From positions 15,998,562 through 16,062,561 of the forward strand of contig OY759217.1 in assembly GCA_963662175.1 (NCBI GenBank): a DNA stretch of 64,000 nt, written 5' to 3'. A program made the position numbers and the translations under genes. The notes beneath the pieces were generated by a model. It did not search any database and had not been told where the DNA came from. It was given only the letters and a program-made list of their open reading frames with translations. Source of the stretch: Aradus depressus. Its lineage: Eukaryota > Arthropoda > Insecta > Hemiptera > Aradidae. Within the stretch, counting starts at the first letter, position 1. Each line of letters starts with the position of its first letter. Positions 43,300-58,500 of the stretch are shown piece by piece.

Positions 43300-46200
43300 G
43301 ACGACGTGCTCAAAGTTATTCTTAAATTCCCGATTAAAACATCCGACCTAAGTGCCTCAGCTAGATTTCTAAGATGCGATCCTGAGCTCGGTAGACTCCA
43401 TTCTTCAAATTTCTCGCTTTTTAACGGTTTATAGATTTAATATTTGTTAAAACTGATAGAGAACGACCGGATTATCTGAATGCTATCCAAAAATCAAAAT
43501 AAAAATGTTTTTAGAAAAATTTGCGCTATTTAACGGTTTATAGGCTTAATAATTGTTAAAACTGATACGACAGATTCAGATATATCCGGAAAGTCCCATC
43601 CGAAGGACGACGTGCTCAAGGCTATTTCCAACCTAAGTGAAATCTCACCGACCCAGGTTTATTTACATAACATACGTCTCATTATCGAGTACCTCACATT
43701 CGAAAAAGCCCTGGATCATCGCTTAAAGTCCCATCCGAAGGACGACGTGCTCAAAGTTATTTTTAACTTCCCGGTTAAAACATCTGACCTAAGTGCCTCA
43801 GCTAGATTTCTAAGTGGCGATCCTGATCTCGGTAGACGCCATTCTTCAAATTTCTCGCTTTTTAACGGGTTATAGATTTAAGATATAATACACAGGTTGG
43901 GTGATGTCACGTACCCTATGTATGAGCAGAACGTTTAAGGATGCTAGGAAATTTGCTAATATAGGTTTATAGGCTTAATAATTGTTAAAACTGATACGAC
44001 ACATTCAGATATATCCGGAAAGTCCCATCCGAAGGACGACGTGCTCAAAGTTATTCTTAAATTCCCGATTAAAACATCCGACCTAAGTGCCTCAGCTAGA
44101 TTTCTAAGATGCGATCCTGAGCTCGGTAGACTCCATTCTTCAAATTTCTCGCTTTTTAACGGTTTATAGATTTAATATTTGTTAAAACTGATAGAGAACG
44201 ACCGGATTATCTGAATGCTATCCAAAAATCAAAATAAAAATGTTTTTCGAAAAATTTGCGCTATTTAACGGTTTATAGGCTTAATAATTGTTAAAACTGA
44301 TACGACAGATTCAGATATATCCGGAAAGTCCCATCCGAAGGACGACGTGCTCAAGGCTATTTCCAACCTAAGTGAAATCTCACCGACCCAGGTTTATTTA
44401 CATAACATACGTCTCATTATCGAGTACCTCACATTCGAAAAAGCCCTGGATCGTCGCTTAAAGTCCCATCCGAAGGACGACGTGCTCAAAGTTATTTTTA
44501 ACTTCCCGGTTAAAACATCTGACCTAAGTGCCTCAGCTAGATTTCTAAGTGGCGATCCTGATCTCGGTAGACGCCATTCTTCAAATTTCTCGCTTTTTAA
44601 CGGGTTATAGATTTAAGATATAATACACAGGTTGGGTGATGTCACGTACCCTATGTATGAGCAGAACGTTTAAGGATGCTAGGAAATTTGCTAATATAGG
44701 TTTATAGGCTTAATAATTGTTAAAACTGATACGACACATTCAGATATATCCGGAAAGTCCCATCCGAAGGACGACGTGCTCAAAGTTATTCTTAAATTCC
44801 CGATTAAAACATCCGACCTAAGTGCCTCAGCTAGATTTCTAAGATGCGATCCTGAGCTCGGTAGACTCCATTCTTCAAATTTCTCGCTTTTTAACGGTTT
44901 ATAGATTTAATATTTGTTAAAACTGATAGAGAACGACCGGATTATCTGAATGCTATCCAAAAATCAAAATAAAAATGTTTTTCGAAAAATTCGCGCTATT
45001 TAACGGTTTATAGGCTTAATAATTGTTAAAACTGATAAGACAGATTCAGATAGATCCGGAAAGTCCCATCCGAAGGACGACGTGCTCAAGGCTATTTCCA
45101 ACCTAAGTGAAATCTCACCGACCCAGGTTTATTTACATAACATACGTCTCATTATCGAGTACCTCACATTCGAAAAAGCCCTGGATCATCGCTTAAAATC
45201 CCATCCGAAGGACGACGTGCTCAAAGTTATTTTTAAATTCCCGATTAAAACATCCGACCTAAGTGCCTCAGCTAGATTTCTAAGATGCGATCCTGAGCTC
45301 GGTAGACTCCATTCTTCAAATTTCTCGCTTTTTAACGGTTTATAGATTTAATATTTGTTAAAACTGATAGAGAACGACCGGATTATCTGAATGCTACCCA
45401 AAAATCAAAATAAAAATGTTTTTCAAAAAATTCGCGCTATTTAACGGTTTATAGGCTTAATAATTGTTAAAACTGATACGACAGATTCAGATATATCCGG
45501 AAAGTCCCATCCGAAGGACGACGTGCTCAAAGTTATTTTTAACTTCCCGGTTAAAACATCTGACCTAAGTGCCTCAGCTAGATTTCTAAGTGGCGATCCT
45601 GATCTCGGTAGACGCCATTCTTCAAATTTCTCGCTTTTTAACGGGTTATAGATTTAAGATATAATACACAGGTTGGGTGATGTCACGTACCCTATGTATG
45701 AGCAGAACGTTTAAGGATGCTAGGAAATTTGCTAATATAGGTTTATAGGCTTAATAATTGTTAAAACTGATACGACAGATTCAGATATATCCGGAAAGTC
45801 CCATCCGAAGGACGACGTGCTCAAAGTTATTCTTAAATTCCCGATTAAAACATCCGACCTAAGTGCCTCAGCTAGATTTCTAAGATGCGATCCTGAGCTC
45901 GGTAGACTCCATTGTTCAAATTTCTCGCTTTTTAAAGGTTTATAGATTTAATATTTGTTGAAACTGATAGAGAACGACCGGATTATCTGAATGCTATCCA
46001 AAAATCAAAATAAAAATGTTTTTCGAAAAATTCGCGCTATTTAACGGTTTATAGGCTTAATAATTGTTAAAACTGATAAGACAGATTCAGATATATCCGG
46101 AAAGTCCCATCCGAAGGACGACGTGCTCAAGGCTATTTCCAACCTAAGTGAAATCTCACCGACCCAGGTTTATTTACATAACATACGTCTCATTATCGAG

Positions 46201-49200
46201 TACCTCACATTCGAAAAAGCCCTGGATCATCGCTTAAAATCCCATCCGAAGGACGACGTGCTCAAAGTTATTTTTAAATTCCCGATTAAAACATCCGACC
46301 TAAGTGCCTCAGCTAGATTTCTAAGATGCGATCCTGAGCTCGGTAGACTCCATTGTTCAAATTTCTCGCTTTTTAACGGTTTATAGATTTAATATTTGTT
46401 AAAACTGATAGAGAACGACCGGATTATCTGAATGCTATCCAAAAATCAAAATAAAAATGTTTTTCGAAAAATTCGCGCTATTTAACGGTTTATAGGCTTA
46501 ATAATTGTTAAAACTGATAAGACAGAATCAGATATATCCGGAAAGTCCCATCCGAAGGACGACGTGCTCAAGGCTATTTCCAACCTAAGTGAAATCTCAC
46601 CGACCCAGGTTTATTTACATAACATACGTCTCATTATCGAGTACCTCACATTCGAAAAAGCCCTGGATCATCGCTTAAAATCCCATCCGAAGGACGACGT
46701 GCTCAAAGTTATTTTTAAATTCCCGATTAAAACATCCGACCTAAGTGCCTCAGCTAGATTTCTAAGATGCGATCCTGAGCTCGGTAGACTCCATTCTTCA
46801 AATTTCTCGCTTTTTAACGGTTTATAGATTTAATATTTGTTAAAACTGATAGAGAACGACCGGATTATCTGAATGCTACCCAAAAATCAAAATAAAAATG
46901 TTTTTCAAAAAATTCGCGCTATTTAACGGTTTATAGGCTTAATAATTGTTAAAACTGATACGACAGATTCAGATATATCCGGAAAGTCCCATCCGAAGGA
47001 CGACGTGCTCAAGGCTATTTCCAACCTAAGTGAAATCTCACCGACCCAGGTTTATTTACATAACATACGTCTCATTATCGAGTACCTCACATTCGAAAAA
47101 GCCCTGGATCATCGCTTAAAGTCCCATCCGAAGGACGACGTGCTCAAAGTTATTTATAACTTCCCGGTTAAAACATCTGACCTAAGTGCCTCAGCTAGAT
47201 TTCTAAGTGGCGATCCTGATCTCGGTAGACGCCATTCTTCAAATTTCTCGCTTTTTAACGGGTTATAGATTTAAGATATGATACACAGGTTGGGTGATGT
47301 CACGTACCCTATGTATGAGCAGAACGTTTAAGGATGCTAGGAAATTTGCTAATATAGGTTTATAGGCTTAATAATTGTTAAAACTGATACGACAGATTCA
47401 GATATATCCGGAAAGTCCCATCCGAAGGACGACGTGCTCAAAGTTATTCTTAAATTCCCGATTAAAACATCCGACCTAAGTGCCTCAGCTAGATTTCTAA
47501 GATGCGATCCTGAGCTCGGTAGACTCCATTCTTCAAATTTCTCGCTTTTTAACGGTTTATAGATTTAATATTTGTTAAAACTGATAGAGAACGACCGGAT
47601 TATCTGAATGCTATCCAAAAATCAAAATAAAAATGTTTTTCGAAAAATTCGCGCTATTTAACGGTTTATAGGCTTAATAATTGTTAAAACTGATAAGACA
47701 GATTCAGATAGATCCGGAAAGTCCCATCCGAAGGACGACGTGCTCAAGGCTATTTCCAACCTAAGTGAAATCTCACCGACCCAGGTTTATTTACATAACA
47801 TACGTCTCATTATCGAGTACCTCACATTCGAAAAAGCCCTGGATCATCGCTTAAAGTCCCATCCGAAGGACGACGTGCTCAAAGTTATTTTTAACTTCCC
47901 GGTTAAAACATCTGACCTAAGTGCCTCAGCAAGATTTCTAAGTGGCGATCCTGATCTCGGTAGACGCCATTCTTCAAATTTCTCGCTTTTTAACGGTTTA
48001 TAGATTTAAGATATGATACACAGGTTGGGTGATGTCACGTACCCTATGTATGAGCAGAACGTTTAAGGATGCTAGGAAATTTGCTAATATAGGTTTATAG
48101 GCTTAATAATTGTTAAAACTGATACGACAGATTCAGATATATCCGGAAAGTCCCATCCGAAGGACGACGTGCTCAAAGTTATTCTTAAATTCCCGATTAA
48201 AACATCCGACCTAAGTGCCTCAGCTAGATTTCTAAGATGCGATCCTGAGCTCGGTAGACTCCATTCTTCAAATTTCTCGCTTTTTAACGGTTTATAGATT
48301 TAATATTTGTTAAAACTGATAGAGAACGACCGGATTATCTGAATGCTATCCAAAAATCAAAATAAAAATGTTTTTAGAAAAATTTGCGCTATTTAACGGT
48401 TTATAGGCTTAATAATTGTTAAAACTGATACGACAGATTCAGATATATCCGGAAAGTCCCATCCGAAGGACGACGTGCTCAAGGCTATTTCCAACCTAAG
48501 TGAAATCTCACCGACCCAGGTTTATTTACATAACATACGTCTCATTATCGAGTACCTCACATTCGAAAAAGCCCTGGATCATCGCTTAAAGTCCCATCCG
48601 AAGGACGACGTGCTCAAAGTTATTTTTAACTTCCCGGTTAAAACATCTGACCTAAGTGCCTCAGCTAGATTTCTAAGTGGCGATCCTGATCTCGGTAGAC
48701 GCCATTCTTCAAATTTCTCGCTTTTTAACGGGTTATAGATTTAAGATATAATACACAGGTTGGGTGATGTCACGTACCCTATGTATGAGCAGAACGTTTA
48801 AGGATGCTAGGAAATTTGCTAATATAGGTTTATAGGCTTAATAATTGTTAAAACTGATACGACACATTCAGATATATCCGGAAAGTCCCATCCGAAGGAC
48901 GACGTGCTCAAAGTTATTCTTAAATTCCCGATTAAAACATCCGACCTAAGTGCCTCAGCTAGATTTCTAAGATGCGATCCTGAGCTCGGTAGACTCCATT
49001 CTTCAAATTTCTCGCTTTTTAACGGTTTATAGATTTAATATTTGTTAAAACTGATAGAGAACGACCGGATTATCTGAATGCTATCCAAAAATCAAAATAA
49101 AAATGTTTTTCGAAAAATTTGCGCTATTTAACGGTTTATAGGCTTAATAATTGTTAAAACTGATACGACAGATTCAGATATATCCGGAAAGTCCCATCCG

Positions 49201-52200
49201 AAGGACGACGTGCTCAAGGCTATTTCCAACCTAAGTGAAATCTCACCGACCCAGGTTTATTTACATAACATACGTCTCATTATCGAGTACCTCACATTCG
49301 AAAAAGCCCTGGATCGTCGCTTAAAGTCCCATCCGAAGGACGACGTGCTCAAAGTTATTTTTAACTTCCCGGTTAAAACATCTGACCTAAGTGCCTCAGC
49401 TAGATTTCTAAGTGGCGATCCTGATCTCGGTAGACGCCATTCTTCAAATTTCTCGCTTTTTAACGGGTTATAGATTTAAGATATAATACACAGGTTGGGT
49501 GATGTCACGTACCCTATGTATGAGCAGAACGTTTAAGGATGCTAGGAAATTTGCTAATATAGGTTTATAGGCTTAATAATTGTTAAAACTGATACGACAC
49601 ATTCAGATATATCCGGAAAGTCCCATCCGAAGGACGACGTGCTCAAAGTTATTCTTAAATTCCCGATTAAAACATCCGACCTAAGTGCCTCAGCTAGATT
49701 TCTAAGATGCGATCCTGAGCTCGGTAGACTCCATTCTTCAAATTTCTCGCTTTTTAACGGTTTATAGATTTAATATTTGTTAAAACTGATAGAGAACGAC
49801 CGGATTATCTGAATGCTATCCAAAAATCAAAATAAAAATGTTTTTCGAAAAATTCGCGCTATTTAACGGTTTATAGGCTTAATAATTGTTAAAACTGATA
49901 AGACAGATTCAGATAGATCCGGAAAGTCCCATCCGAAGGACGACGTGCTCAAGGCTATTTCCAACCTAAGTGAAATCTCACCGACCCAGGTTTATTTACA
50001 TAACATACGTCTCATTATCGAGTACCTCACATTCGAAAAAGCCCTGGATCATCGCTTAAAATCCCATCCGAAGGACGACGTGCTCAAAGTTATTTTTAAA
50101 TTCCCGATTAAAACATCCGACCTAAGTGCCTCAGCTAGATTTCTAAGATGCGATCCTGAGCTCGGTAGACTCCATTCTTCAAATTTCTCGCTTTTTAACG
50201 GTTTATAGATTTAATATTTGTTAAAACTGATAGAGAACGACCGGATTATCTGAATGCTACCCAAAAATCAAAATAAAAATGTTTTTCAAAAAATTCGCGC
50301 TATTTAACGGTTTATAGGCTTAATAATTGTTAAAACTGATACGACAGATTCAGATATATCCGGAAAGTCCCATCCGAAGGACGACGTGCTCAAAGTTATT
50401 TTTAACTTCCCGGTTAAAACATCTGACCTAAGTGCCTCAGCTAGATTTCTAAGTGGCGATCCTGATCTCGGTAGACGCCATTCTTCAAATTTCTCGCTTT
50501 TTAACGGGTTATAGATTTAAGATATAATACACAGGTTGGGTGATGTCACGTACCCTATGTATGAGCAGAACGTTTAAGGATGCTAGGAAATTTGCTAATA
50601 TAGGTTTATAGGCTTAATAATTGTTAAAACTGATACGACAGATTCAGATATATCCGGAAAGTCCCATCCGAAGGACGACGTGCTCAAAGTTATTCTTAAA
50701 TTCCCGATTAAAACATCCGACCTAAGTGCCTCAGCTAGATTTCTAAGATGCGATCCTGAGCTCGGTAGACTCCATTGTTCAAATTTCTCGCTTTTTAAAG
50801 GTTTATAGATTTAATATTTGTTGAAACTGATAGAGAACGACCGGATTATCTGAATGCTATCCAAAAATCAAAATAAAAATGTTTTTCGAAAAATTCGCGC
50901 TATTTAACGGTTTATAGGCTTAATAATTGTTAAAACTGATAAGACAGATTCAGATATATCCGGAAAGTCCCATCCGAAGGACGACGTGCTCAAGGCTATT
51001 TCCAACCTAAGTGAAATCTCACCGACCCAGGTTTATTTACATAACATACGTCTCATTATCGAGTACCTCACATTCGAAAAAGCCCTGGATCATCGCTTAA
51101 AATCCCATCCGAAGGACGACGTGCTCAAAGTTATTTTTAAATTCCCGATTAAAACATCCGACCTAAGTGCCTCAGCTAGATTTCTAAGATGCGATCCTGA
51201 GCTCGGTAGACTCCATTGTTCAAATTTCTCGCTTTTTAACGGTTTATAGATTTAATATTTGTTAAAACTGATAGAGAACGACCGGATTATCTGAATGCTA
51301 TCCAAAAATCAAAATAAAAATGTTTTTCGAAAAATTCGCGCTATTTAACGGTTTATAGGCTTAATAATTGTTAAAACTGATAAGACAGAATCAGATATAT
51401 CCGGAAAGTCCCATCCGAAGGACGACGTGCTCAAGGCTATTTCCAACCTAAGTGAAATCTCACCGACCCAGGTTTATTTACATAACATACGTCTCATTAT
51501 CGAGTACCTCACATTCGAAAAAGCCCTGGATCATCGCTTAAAATCCCATCCGAAGGACGACGTGCTCAAAGTTATTTTTAAATTCCCGATTAAAACATCC
51601 GACCTAAGTGCCTCAGCTAGATTTCTAAGATGCGATCCTGAGCTCGGTAGACTCCATTCTTCAAATTTCTCGCTTTTTAACGGTTTATAGATTTAATATT
51701 TGTTAAAACTGATAGAGAACGACCGGATTATCTGAATGCTACCCAAAAATCAAAATAAAAATGTTTTTCAAAAAATTCGCGCTATTTAACGGTTTATAGG
51801 CTTAATAATTGTTAAAACTGATACGACAGATTCAGATATATCCGGAAAGTCCCATCCGAAGGACGACGTGCTCAAGGCTATTTCCAACCTAAGTGAAATC
51901 TCACCGACCCAGGTTTATTTACATAACATACGTCTCATTATCGAGTACCTCACATTCGAAAAAGCCCTGGATCATCGCTTAAAGTCCCATCCGAAGGACG
52001 ACGTGCTCAAAGTTATTTATAACTTCCCGGTTAAAACATCTGACCTAAGTGCCTCAGCTAGATTTCTAAGTGGCGATCCTGATCTCGGTAGACGCCATTC
52101 TTCAAATTTCTCGCTTTTTAACGGGTTATAGATTTAAGATATGATACACAGGTTGGGTGATGTCACGTACCCTATGTATGAGCAGAACGTTTAAGGATGC

Positions 52201-52600
52201 TAGGAAATTTGCTAATATAGGTTTATAGGCTTAATAATTGTTAAAACTGATACGACAGATTCAGATATATCCGGAAAGTCCCATCCGAAGGACGACGTGC
52301 TCAAAGTTATTCTTAAATTCCCGATTAAAACATCCGACCTAAGTGCCTCAGCTAGATTTCTAAGATGCGATCCTGAGCTCGGTAGACTCCATTCTTCAAA
52401 TTTCTCGCTTTTTAACGGTTTATAGATTTAATATTTGTTAAAACTGATAGAGAACGACCGGATTATCTGAATGCTATCCAAAAATCAAAATAAAAATGTT
52501 TTTCGAAAAATTCGCGCTATTTAACGGTTTATAGGCTTAATAATTGTTAAAACTGATAAGACAGATTCAGATAGATCCGGAAAGTCCCATCCGAAGGACG
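43300..52600 (+). repeat. Tandem segmental duplication, period 4,863 bp
   Basis: Two near-identical copies meet near 48.1 kb. Shared rare variants 4,863 bp apart include TTTTTAGAAAAATTTGCGC (43510, 48373), GATCGTCGCTT (about 44450, 49313), GATAGATCCGG (about 45050, 49913), CCATTGTTCAAATTTC (about 46352, 51215), GACAGAATCAG (about 46522, 51385) and GTTATTTATAACTTCC (about 47150, 52013). A third, partial and rearranged copy continues to about 54.4 kb. It is the largest repeat period in the window. Confidence 0.85.
45479..45772 (+). repeat. Short-A module (294 bp), rare recombinant type
   Basis: Short body of the A-lineage (TTAACTTCCCGGTTAAAACA) with tail A. The 135-bp segment is missing exactly between the direct repeats, as expected from deletion of a long-A module. 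The same type appears at 50342 (4,863 bp away) and 53000. Confidence 0.8.
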
Positions 52601-55599
52601 ACGTGCTCAAGGCTATTTCCAACCTAAGTGAAATCTCACCGACCCAGGTTTATTTACATAACATACGTCTCATTATCGAGTACCTCACATTCGAAAAAGC
52701 CCTGGATCATCGCTTAAAATCCCATCCGAAGGACGACGTGCTCAAAGTTATTTTTAAATTCCCGATTAAAACATCCGACCTAAGTGCCTCAGCTAGATTT
52801 CTAAGATGCGATCCTGAGCTCGGTAGACTCCATTCTTCAAATTTCTCGCTTTTTAACGGTTTATAGATTTAATATTTGTTAAAACTGATAGAGAACGACC
52901 GGATTATCTGAATGCTACCCAAAAATCAAAATAAAAATGTTTTTCAAAAAATTCGCGCTATTTAACGGTTTATAGGCTTAATAATTGTTAAAACTGATAC
53001 GACAGATTCAGATATATCCGGAAAGTCCCATCCGAAGGACGACGTGCTCAAAGTTATTTTCAACTTCCCGGTTAAAACATCTGACCTAAGTGCCTCAGCT
53101 AGATTTCTAAGTGGCGATCCTGATCTCGGTAGACGCCATTCTTCAAATTTCTCGCTTTTTAACGGGTTATAGATTTAAGATATAATACACAGGTTGGGTG
53201 ATGTCACGTACCCTATGTATGAGCAGAACGTTTAAGGATGCTAGGAAATTTGCTAATATAGGTTTATAGGCTTAATAATTGTTAAAACTGATACGACAGA
53301 TTCAGATATATCCGGAAAGTCCCATCCGAAGGACGACGTGCTCAAAGTTATTCTTAAATTCCCGATTAAAACATCCGACCTAAGTGCCTCAGCTAGATTT
53401 CTAAGATGCGATCCTGAGCTCGGTAGACTCCATTCTTCAAATTTCTCGCTTTTTAACGGTTTATAGATTTAATATTTGTTAAAACTGATAGAGAACGACC
53501 GGATTATCTGAATGCTATCCAAAAATCAAAATAAAAATGTTTTTCGAAAAATTCGCGCTATTTAACGGTTTATAGGCTTAATAATTGTTAAAACTGATAA
53601 GACAGATTCAGATATATCCCGAAAGTCCCATCCGAAGGACGACGTGCTCAAGGCTATTTCCAACCTAAGTGAAATCTCACCGACCCAGGTTTATTTACAT
53701 AACATACGTCTCATTATCGAGTACCTCACATTCGAAAAAGCCCTGGATCATCGCTTAAAATCCCATCCGAAGGACGACGTGCTCAAAGTTATTTTTAAAT
53801 TCCCGATTAAAACATCCGACCTAAGTGCCTCAGCTAGATTTCTAAGATGCGATCCTGAGCTCGGTAGACTCCATTCTTCAAATTTCTCGCTTTTTAACGG
53901 TTTATAGATTTAATATTTGTTAAAACTGATAGAGAACGACCGGATTATCCGAATGCTACCCAAAAATCAAAATAAAAATGTTTTTCAAAAAATTCGCGCT
54001 ATTTAACGGTTTATAGGCTTAATAATTGTTAAAACTGATACGACAGATTCAGATATATCCGGAAAGTCCCATCCGAAGGACGACGTGCTCAAGGCTATTT
54101 CCAACCTAAGTGAAATCTCACCGACCCAGGTTTATTTACATAACATACGTCTCATTATCGAGTACCTCACATTCGAAAAAGCCCTGGATCATCGCTTAAA
54201 GTCCCATCCGAAGGACGACGTGCTCAAAGTTATTTATAACTTCCCGGTTAAAACATCTGACCTAAGTGCCTCAGCTAGATTTCTAAGTGGCGATCCTGAT
54301 CTCGGTAGACGCCATTCTTCAAATTTCTCGCTTTTTAACGGGTTATAGATTTAAGATATGATACACAGGTTGGGTGATGTCACGTACCCTATGTATGAGC
54401 AGAACGTTTAAGGATGCTAGGAAATTTGCTAATATAGGTTTATAGGCTTAATAATTGTTAAAACTGATACGACAGATTCAGATATATCCGGAAAGTCCCA
54501 TCCGAAGGACGACGTGCTCAAAGTTATTCTTAAATTCCCGATTAAAACATCCGACCTAAGTGCCTCAGCTAGATTTCTAAGATGCGATCCTGAGCTCGGT
54601 AGACTCCATTCTTCAAATTTCTCGCTTTTTAACGGTTTATAGATTTAATATTTGTTAAAACTGATAGAGAACGACCGGATTATCTGAATGCTATCCAAAA
54701 ATCAAAATAAAAATGTTTTTCGAAAAATTTGCGCTATTTAACGGTTTATAGGCTTAATAATTGTTAAAACTGATACGACAGATTCAGATATATCCGGAAA
54801 GTCCCATCCGAAGGACGACATGCTCAAGGCTATTTCCAACCTAAGTGAAATCTCACCGACCCAGGTTTATTTACATAACATACGTCTCATTATCGAGTAC
54901 CTCACATTCGAAAAAGCCCTGGATCATCGCTTAAAGTCCCATCCGAAGGACGACGTGCTCAAAGTTATTTTTAACTTCCCGGTTAAAACATCTGACCTAA
55001 GTGCCTCAGCAAGATTTCTAAGTGGCGATCCTGATCTCGGTAGACGCCATTCTTCAAATTTCTCGCTTTTTAACGGTTTATAGATTTAAGATATGATACA
55101 CAGGTTGGGTGATGTCACGTACCCTATGTATGAGCAGAACGTTTAAGGATGCTAGGAAATTTGCTAATATAGGTTTATAGGCTTAATAATTGTTAAAACT
55201 GATACGACAGATTCAGATATATCCGGAAAGTCCCATCCGAAGGACGACGTGCTCAAAGTTATTCTTAAATTCCCGATTAAAACATCCGACCTAAGTGCCT
55301 CAGCTAGATTTCTAAGATGCGATCCTGAGCTCGGTAGACTCCATTCTTCAAATTTCTCGCTTTTTAACGGTTTATAGATTTAATATTTGTTAAAACTGAT
55401 AGAGAACGACCGGATTATCTGAATGCTATCCAAAAATCAAAATAAAAATGTTTTTCGAAAAATTTGCGCTATTTAACGGTTTATAGGCTTAATAATTGTT
55501 AAAACTGATACGACAGATTCAGATATATCCGGAAAGTCCCATCCGAAGGACGACGTGCTCAAGGCTATTTCCAACCTAAGTGAAATCTCACCGACCCAG

Positions 55600-58500
55600 G
55601 TTTATTTACATAACATACGTCTCATTATCGAGTACCTCACATTCGAAAAAGCCCTGGATCATCGCTTAAAGTCCCATCCGAAGGACGACGTGCTCAAAGT
55701 TATTTTTAACTTCCCGGTTAAAACATCTGACCTAAGTGCCTCAGCTAGATTTCTAAGTGGCGATCCTGATCTCGGTAGACGCCATTCTTCAAATTTCTCG
55801 CTTTTTAACGGGTTATAGATTTAAGATATAATACACAGGTTGGGTGATGTCACGTACCCTATGTATGAGCAGAACGTTTAAGGATGCCAGGAAATTTGCT
55901 AATATAGGTTTATAGGCTTAATAGATGTTAAAACTGATACGACAGATTCAGATATATCCGGAAAGTCCCATCCGAAGGACGACGTGCTCAAAGTTATTCT
56001 TAAATTCCCGATTAAAACATCCGACCTAAGTGCCTCAGCTAGATTTCTAAGATGCGATCCTGAGCTCGGTAGACTCCATTCTTCAAATTTCTCGCTTTTT
56101 AACGGTTTATAGATTTAATATTTGTTAAAACTGATAGAGAACGACCGGATCATCTGAATGCTACCCAAAAATCAAAATAAAAATGTTTTTCAAAAAATTC
56201 GCGCTATTTAACGGTTTATAGGCTTAATAATTGTTAAAACTGATACGACAGATTCAGATATATCCGGAAAGTCCCATCCGAAGGACGACGTGCTCAAGGC
56301 TATTTCCAACCTAAGTGAAATCTCACCGACCCAGGTTTATTTACATAACATACGTCTCATTATCGAGTACCTCACATTCGAAAAAGCCCTGGATCATCGC
56401 TTAAAGTACCATCCGAAGGACGACGTGCTCAAAGTTATTTTTAACTTCCCGGTTAAAACATCTGACCTAAGTGCCTCAGCTAGATTTCTAAGTGGCGATC
56501 CTGATCTCGGTAGACGCCATTCTTCAAATTTCTCGCTTTTTAACGGGTTATAGATTTAAGATATGATACACAGGTTGGGTGATGTCACGTACCCTATGTA
56601 TGAGCAGAACGTTTAAGGATGCTAGGAAATTTGCTAATATAGGTTTATAGGCTTAATAATTGTTAAAACTGATACGACAGATTCAGATATATCCGGAAAG
56701 TCCCATCCGAAGGACGACGTGCTCAAAGTTATTCTTAAATTCCCGATTAAAACATCCGACCTAAGTGCCTCAGCTAGATTTCTAAGATGCGATCCTGAGC
56801 TCGGTAGACTCCATTCTTCAAATTTCTCGCTTTTTAACGGTTTATAGATTTAATATTTGTTAAAACTGATAGAGAACGACCGGATTATCTGAATGCTATC
56901 CAAAAATCAAAATAAAAATGTTTTTCGAAAAATTTGCGCTATTTAACGGTTTATAGGCTTAATAATTGTTAAAACTGATACGACAGATTCAGATATATCC
57001 GGAAAGTCCCATCCGAAGGACGACGTGCTCAAGGCTATTTCCAACCTAAGTGAAATCTCACCGACCCAGGTTTATTTACATAACATACGTCTCATTATCG
57101 AGTACCTCACATTCGAAAAAGCCCTGGATCATCGCTTAAAATCCCATCCGAAGGACGACGTGCTCAAAGTTATTTTTAAATTCCCGATTAAAACATCCGA
57201 CCTAAGTGCCTCAGCTAGATTTCTAAGATGCGATCCTGAGCTCGGTAGACTCCATTCTTCAAATTTCTCGCTTTTTAACGGTTTATAGATTTAATATTTG
57301 TTAAAACTGATAGAGAACGACCGGATTATCTGAATGCTACCCAAAAATCAAAATAAAAATGTTTTTCAAAAAATTCGCGCTATTTAACGGTTTATAAGCT
57401 TAATAATTGTTAAAACTGATACGACAGATTCAGATATATCCGGAAAGTCCCATCCGAAGGACGACGTGCTCAAGGCTATTTCCAACCTAAGTGAAATCTC
57501 ACCGACCCAGGTTTATTTACATAACATACGTCTCATTATCGAGTACCTCACATTCGAAAAAGCCCTGGATCATCGCTTAAAGTCCCATCCGAAAGACGAC
57601 GTGCTCAAAGTTATTTTTAACTTCCCGGTTAAAACATCTGACCTAAGTGCCTCAGCAAGATTTATAAGTGACGATCCTGATCTCGGTAGACGCCATTCTT
57701 CAAATTTCTCGCTTTTTAACGGTTTATAGATTTAAGATATGATACACAGGTTGGGTGATGTCACGTACCCTATGTATGAGCAGAACGTTTAAGGATGCTA
57801 GGAAATTTGCTAATATAGGTTTATAGGCTTAATAATTGTTAAAACTGATACGACAGATTCAGATATATCCGGAAAGTCCCATCCGAAGGACGACGTGCTC
57901 AAAGTTATTCTTAAATTCCCGATTAAAACATCCGACCTAAGTGCCTCAGCTAGATTTCTAAGATGCGATCCTGAGCTCGGTAGACTCCATTCTTCAAATT
58001 TCTCGCTTTTTAACGGTTTATAGATTTAATATTTGTTAAAACTGATAGAGAACGACCGGATTATCTGAATGCTATCCAAAAATCAAAATAAAAATGTTTT
58101 TCGAAAAATTCGCGCTATTTAACGGTTTATAGGCTTAATAATTGTTAAAACTGATACGACAGATTCAGATATATCCGGAAATTCCCATCCAAAGGACGAC
58201 GTGCTCAAGGCTATTTCCAACCTAAGTGAAATCTCACCGACCCAGGTTTATTTACATAACATACGTCTCATTATCGAGTACCTCACATTCGAAAAAGCCC
58301 TGGATCATCGCTTAAAGTCCCATCCGAAGGACGACGTGCTCAAAGTTATTTTTAACTTCCCGGTTAAAACATCTGACCTAAGTGCCTCAGCTAGATTTCT
58401 AAGTGGCGATCCTGATCTCGGTAGACGCCATTCTTCAAATTTCTCGCTTTTTAACGGGTTATAGATTTAAGATATAATACACAGGTTGGGTGATGTCACG

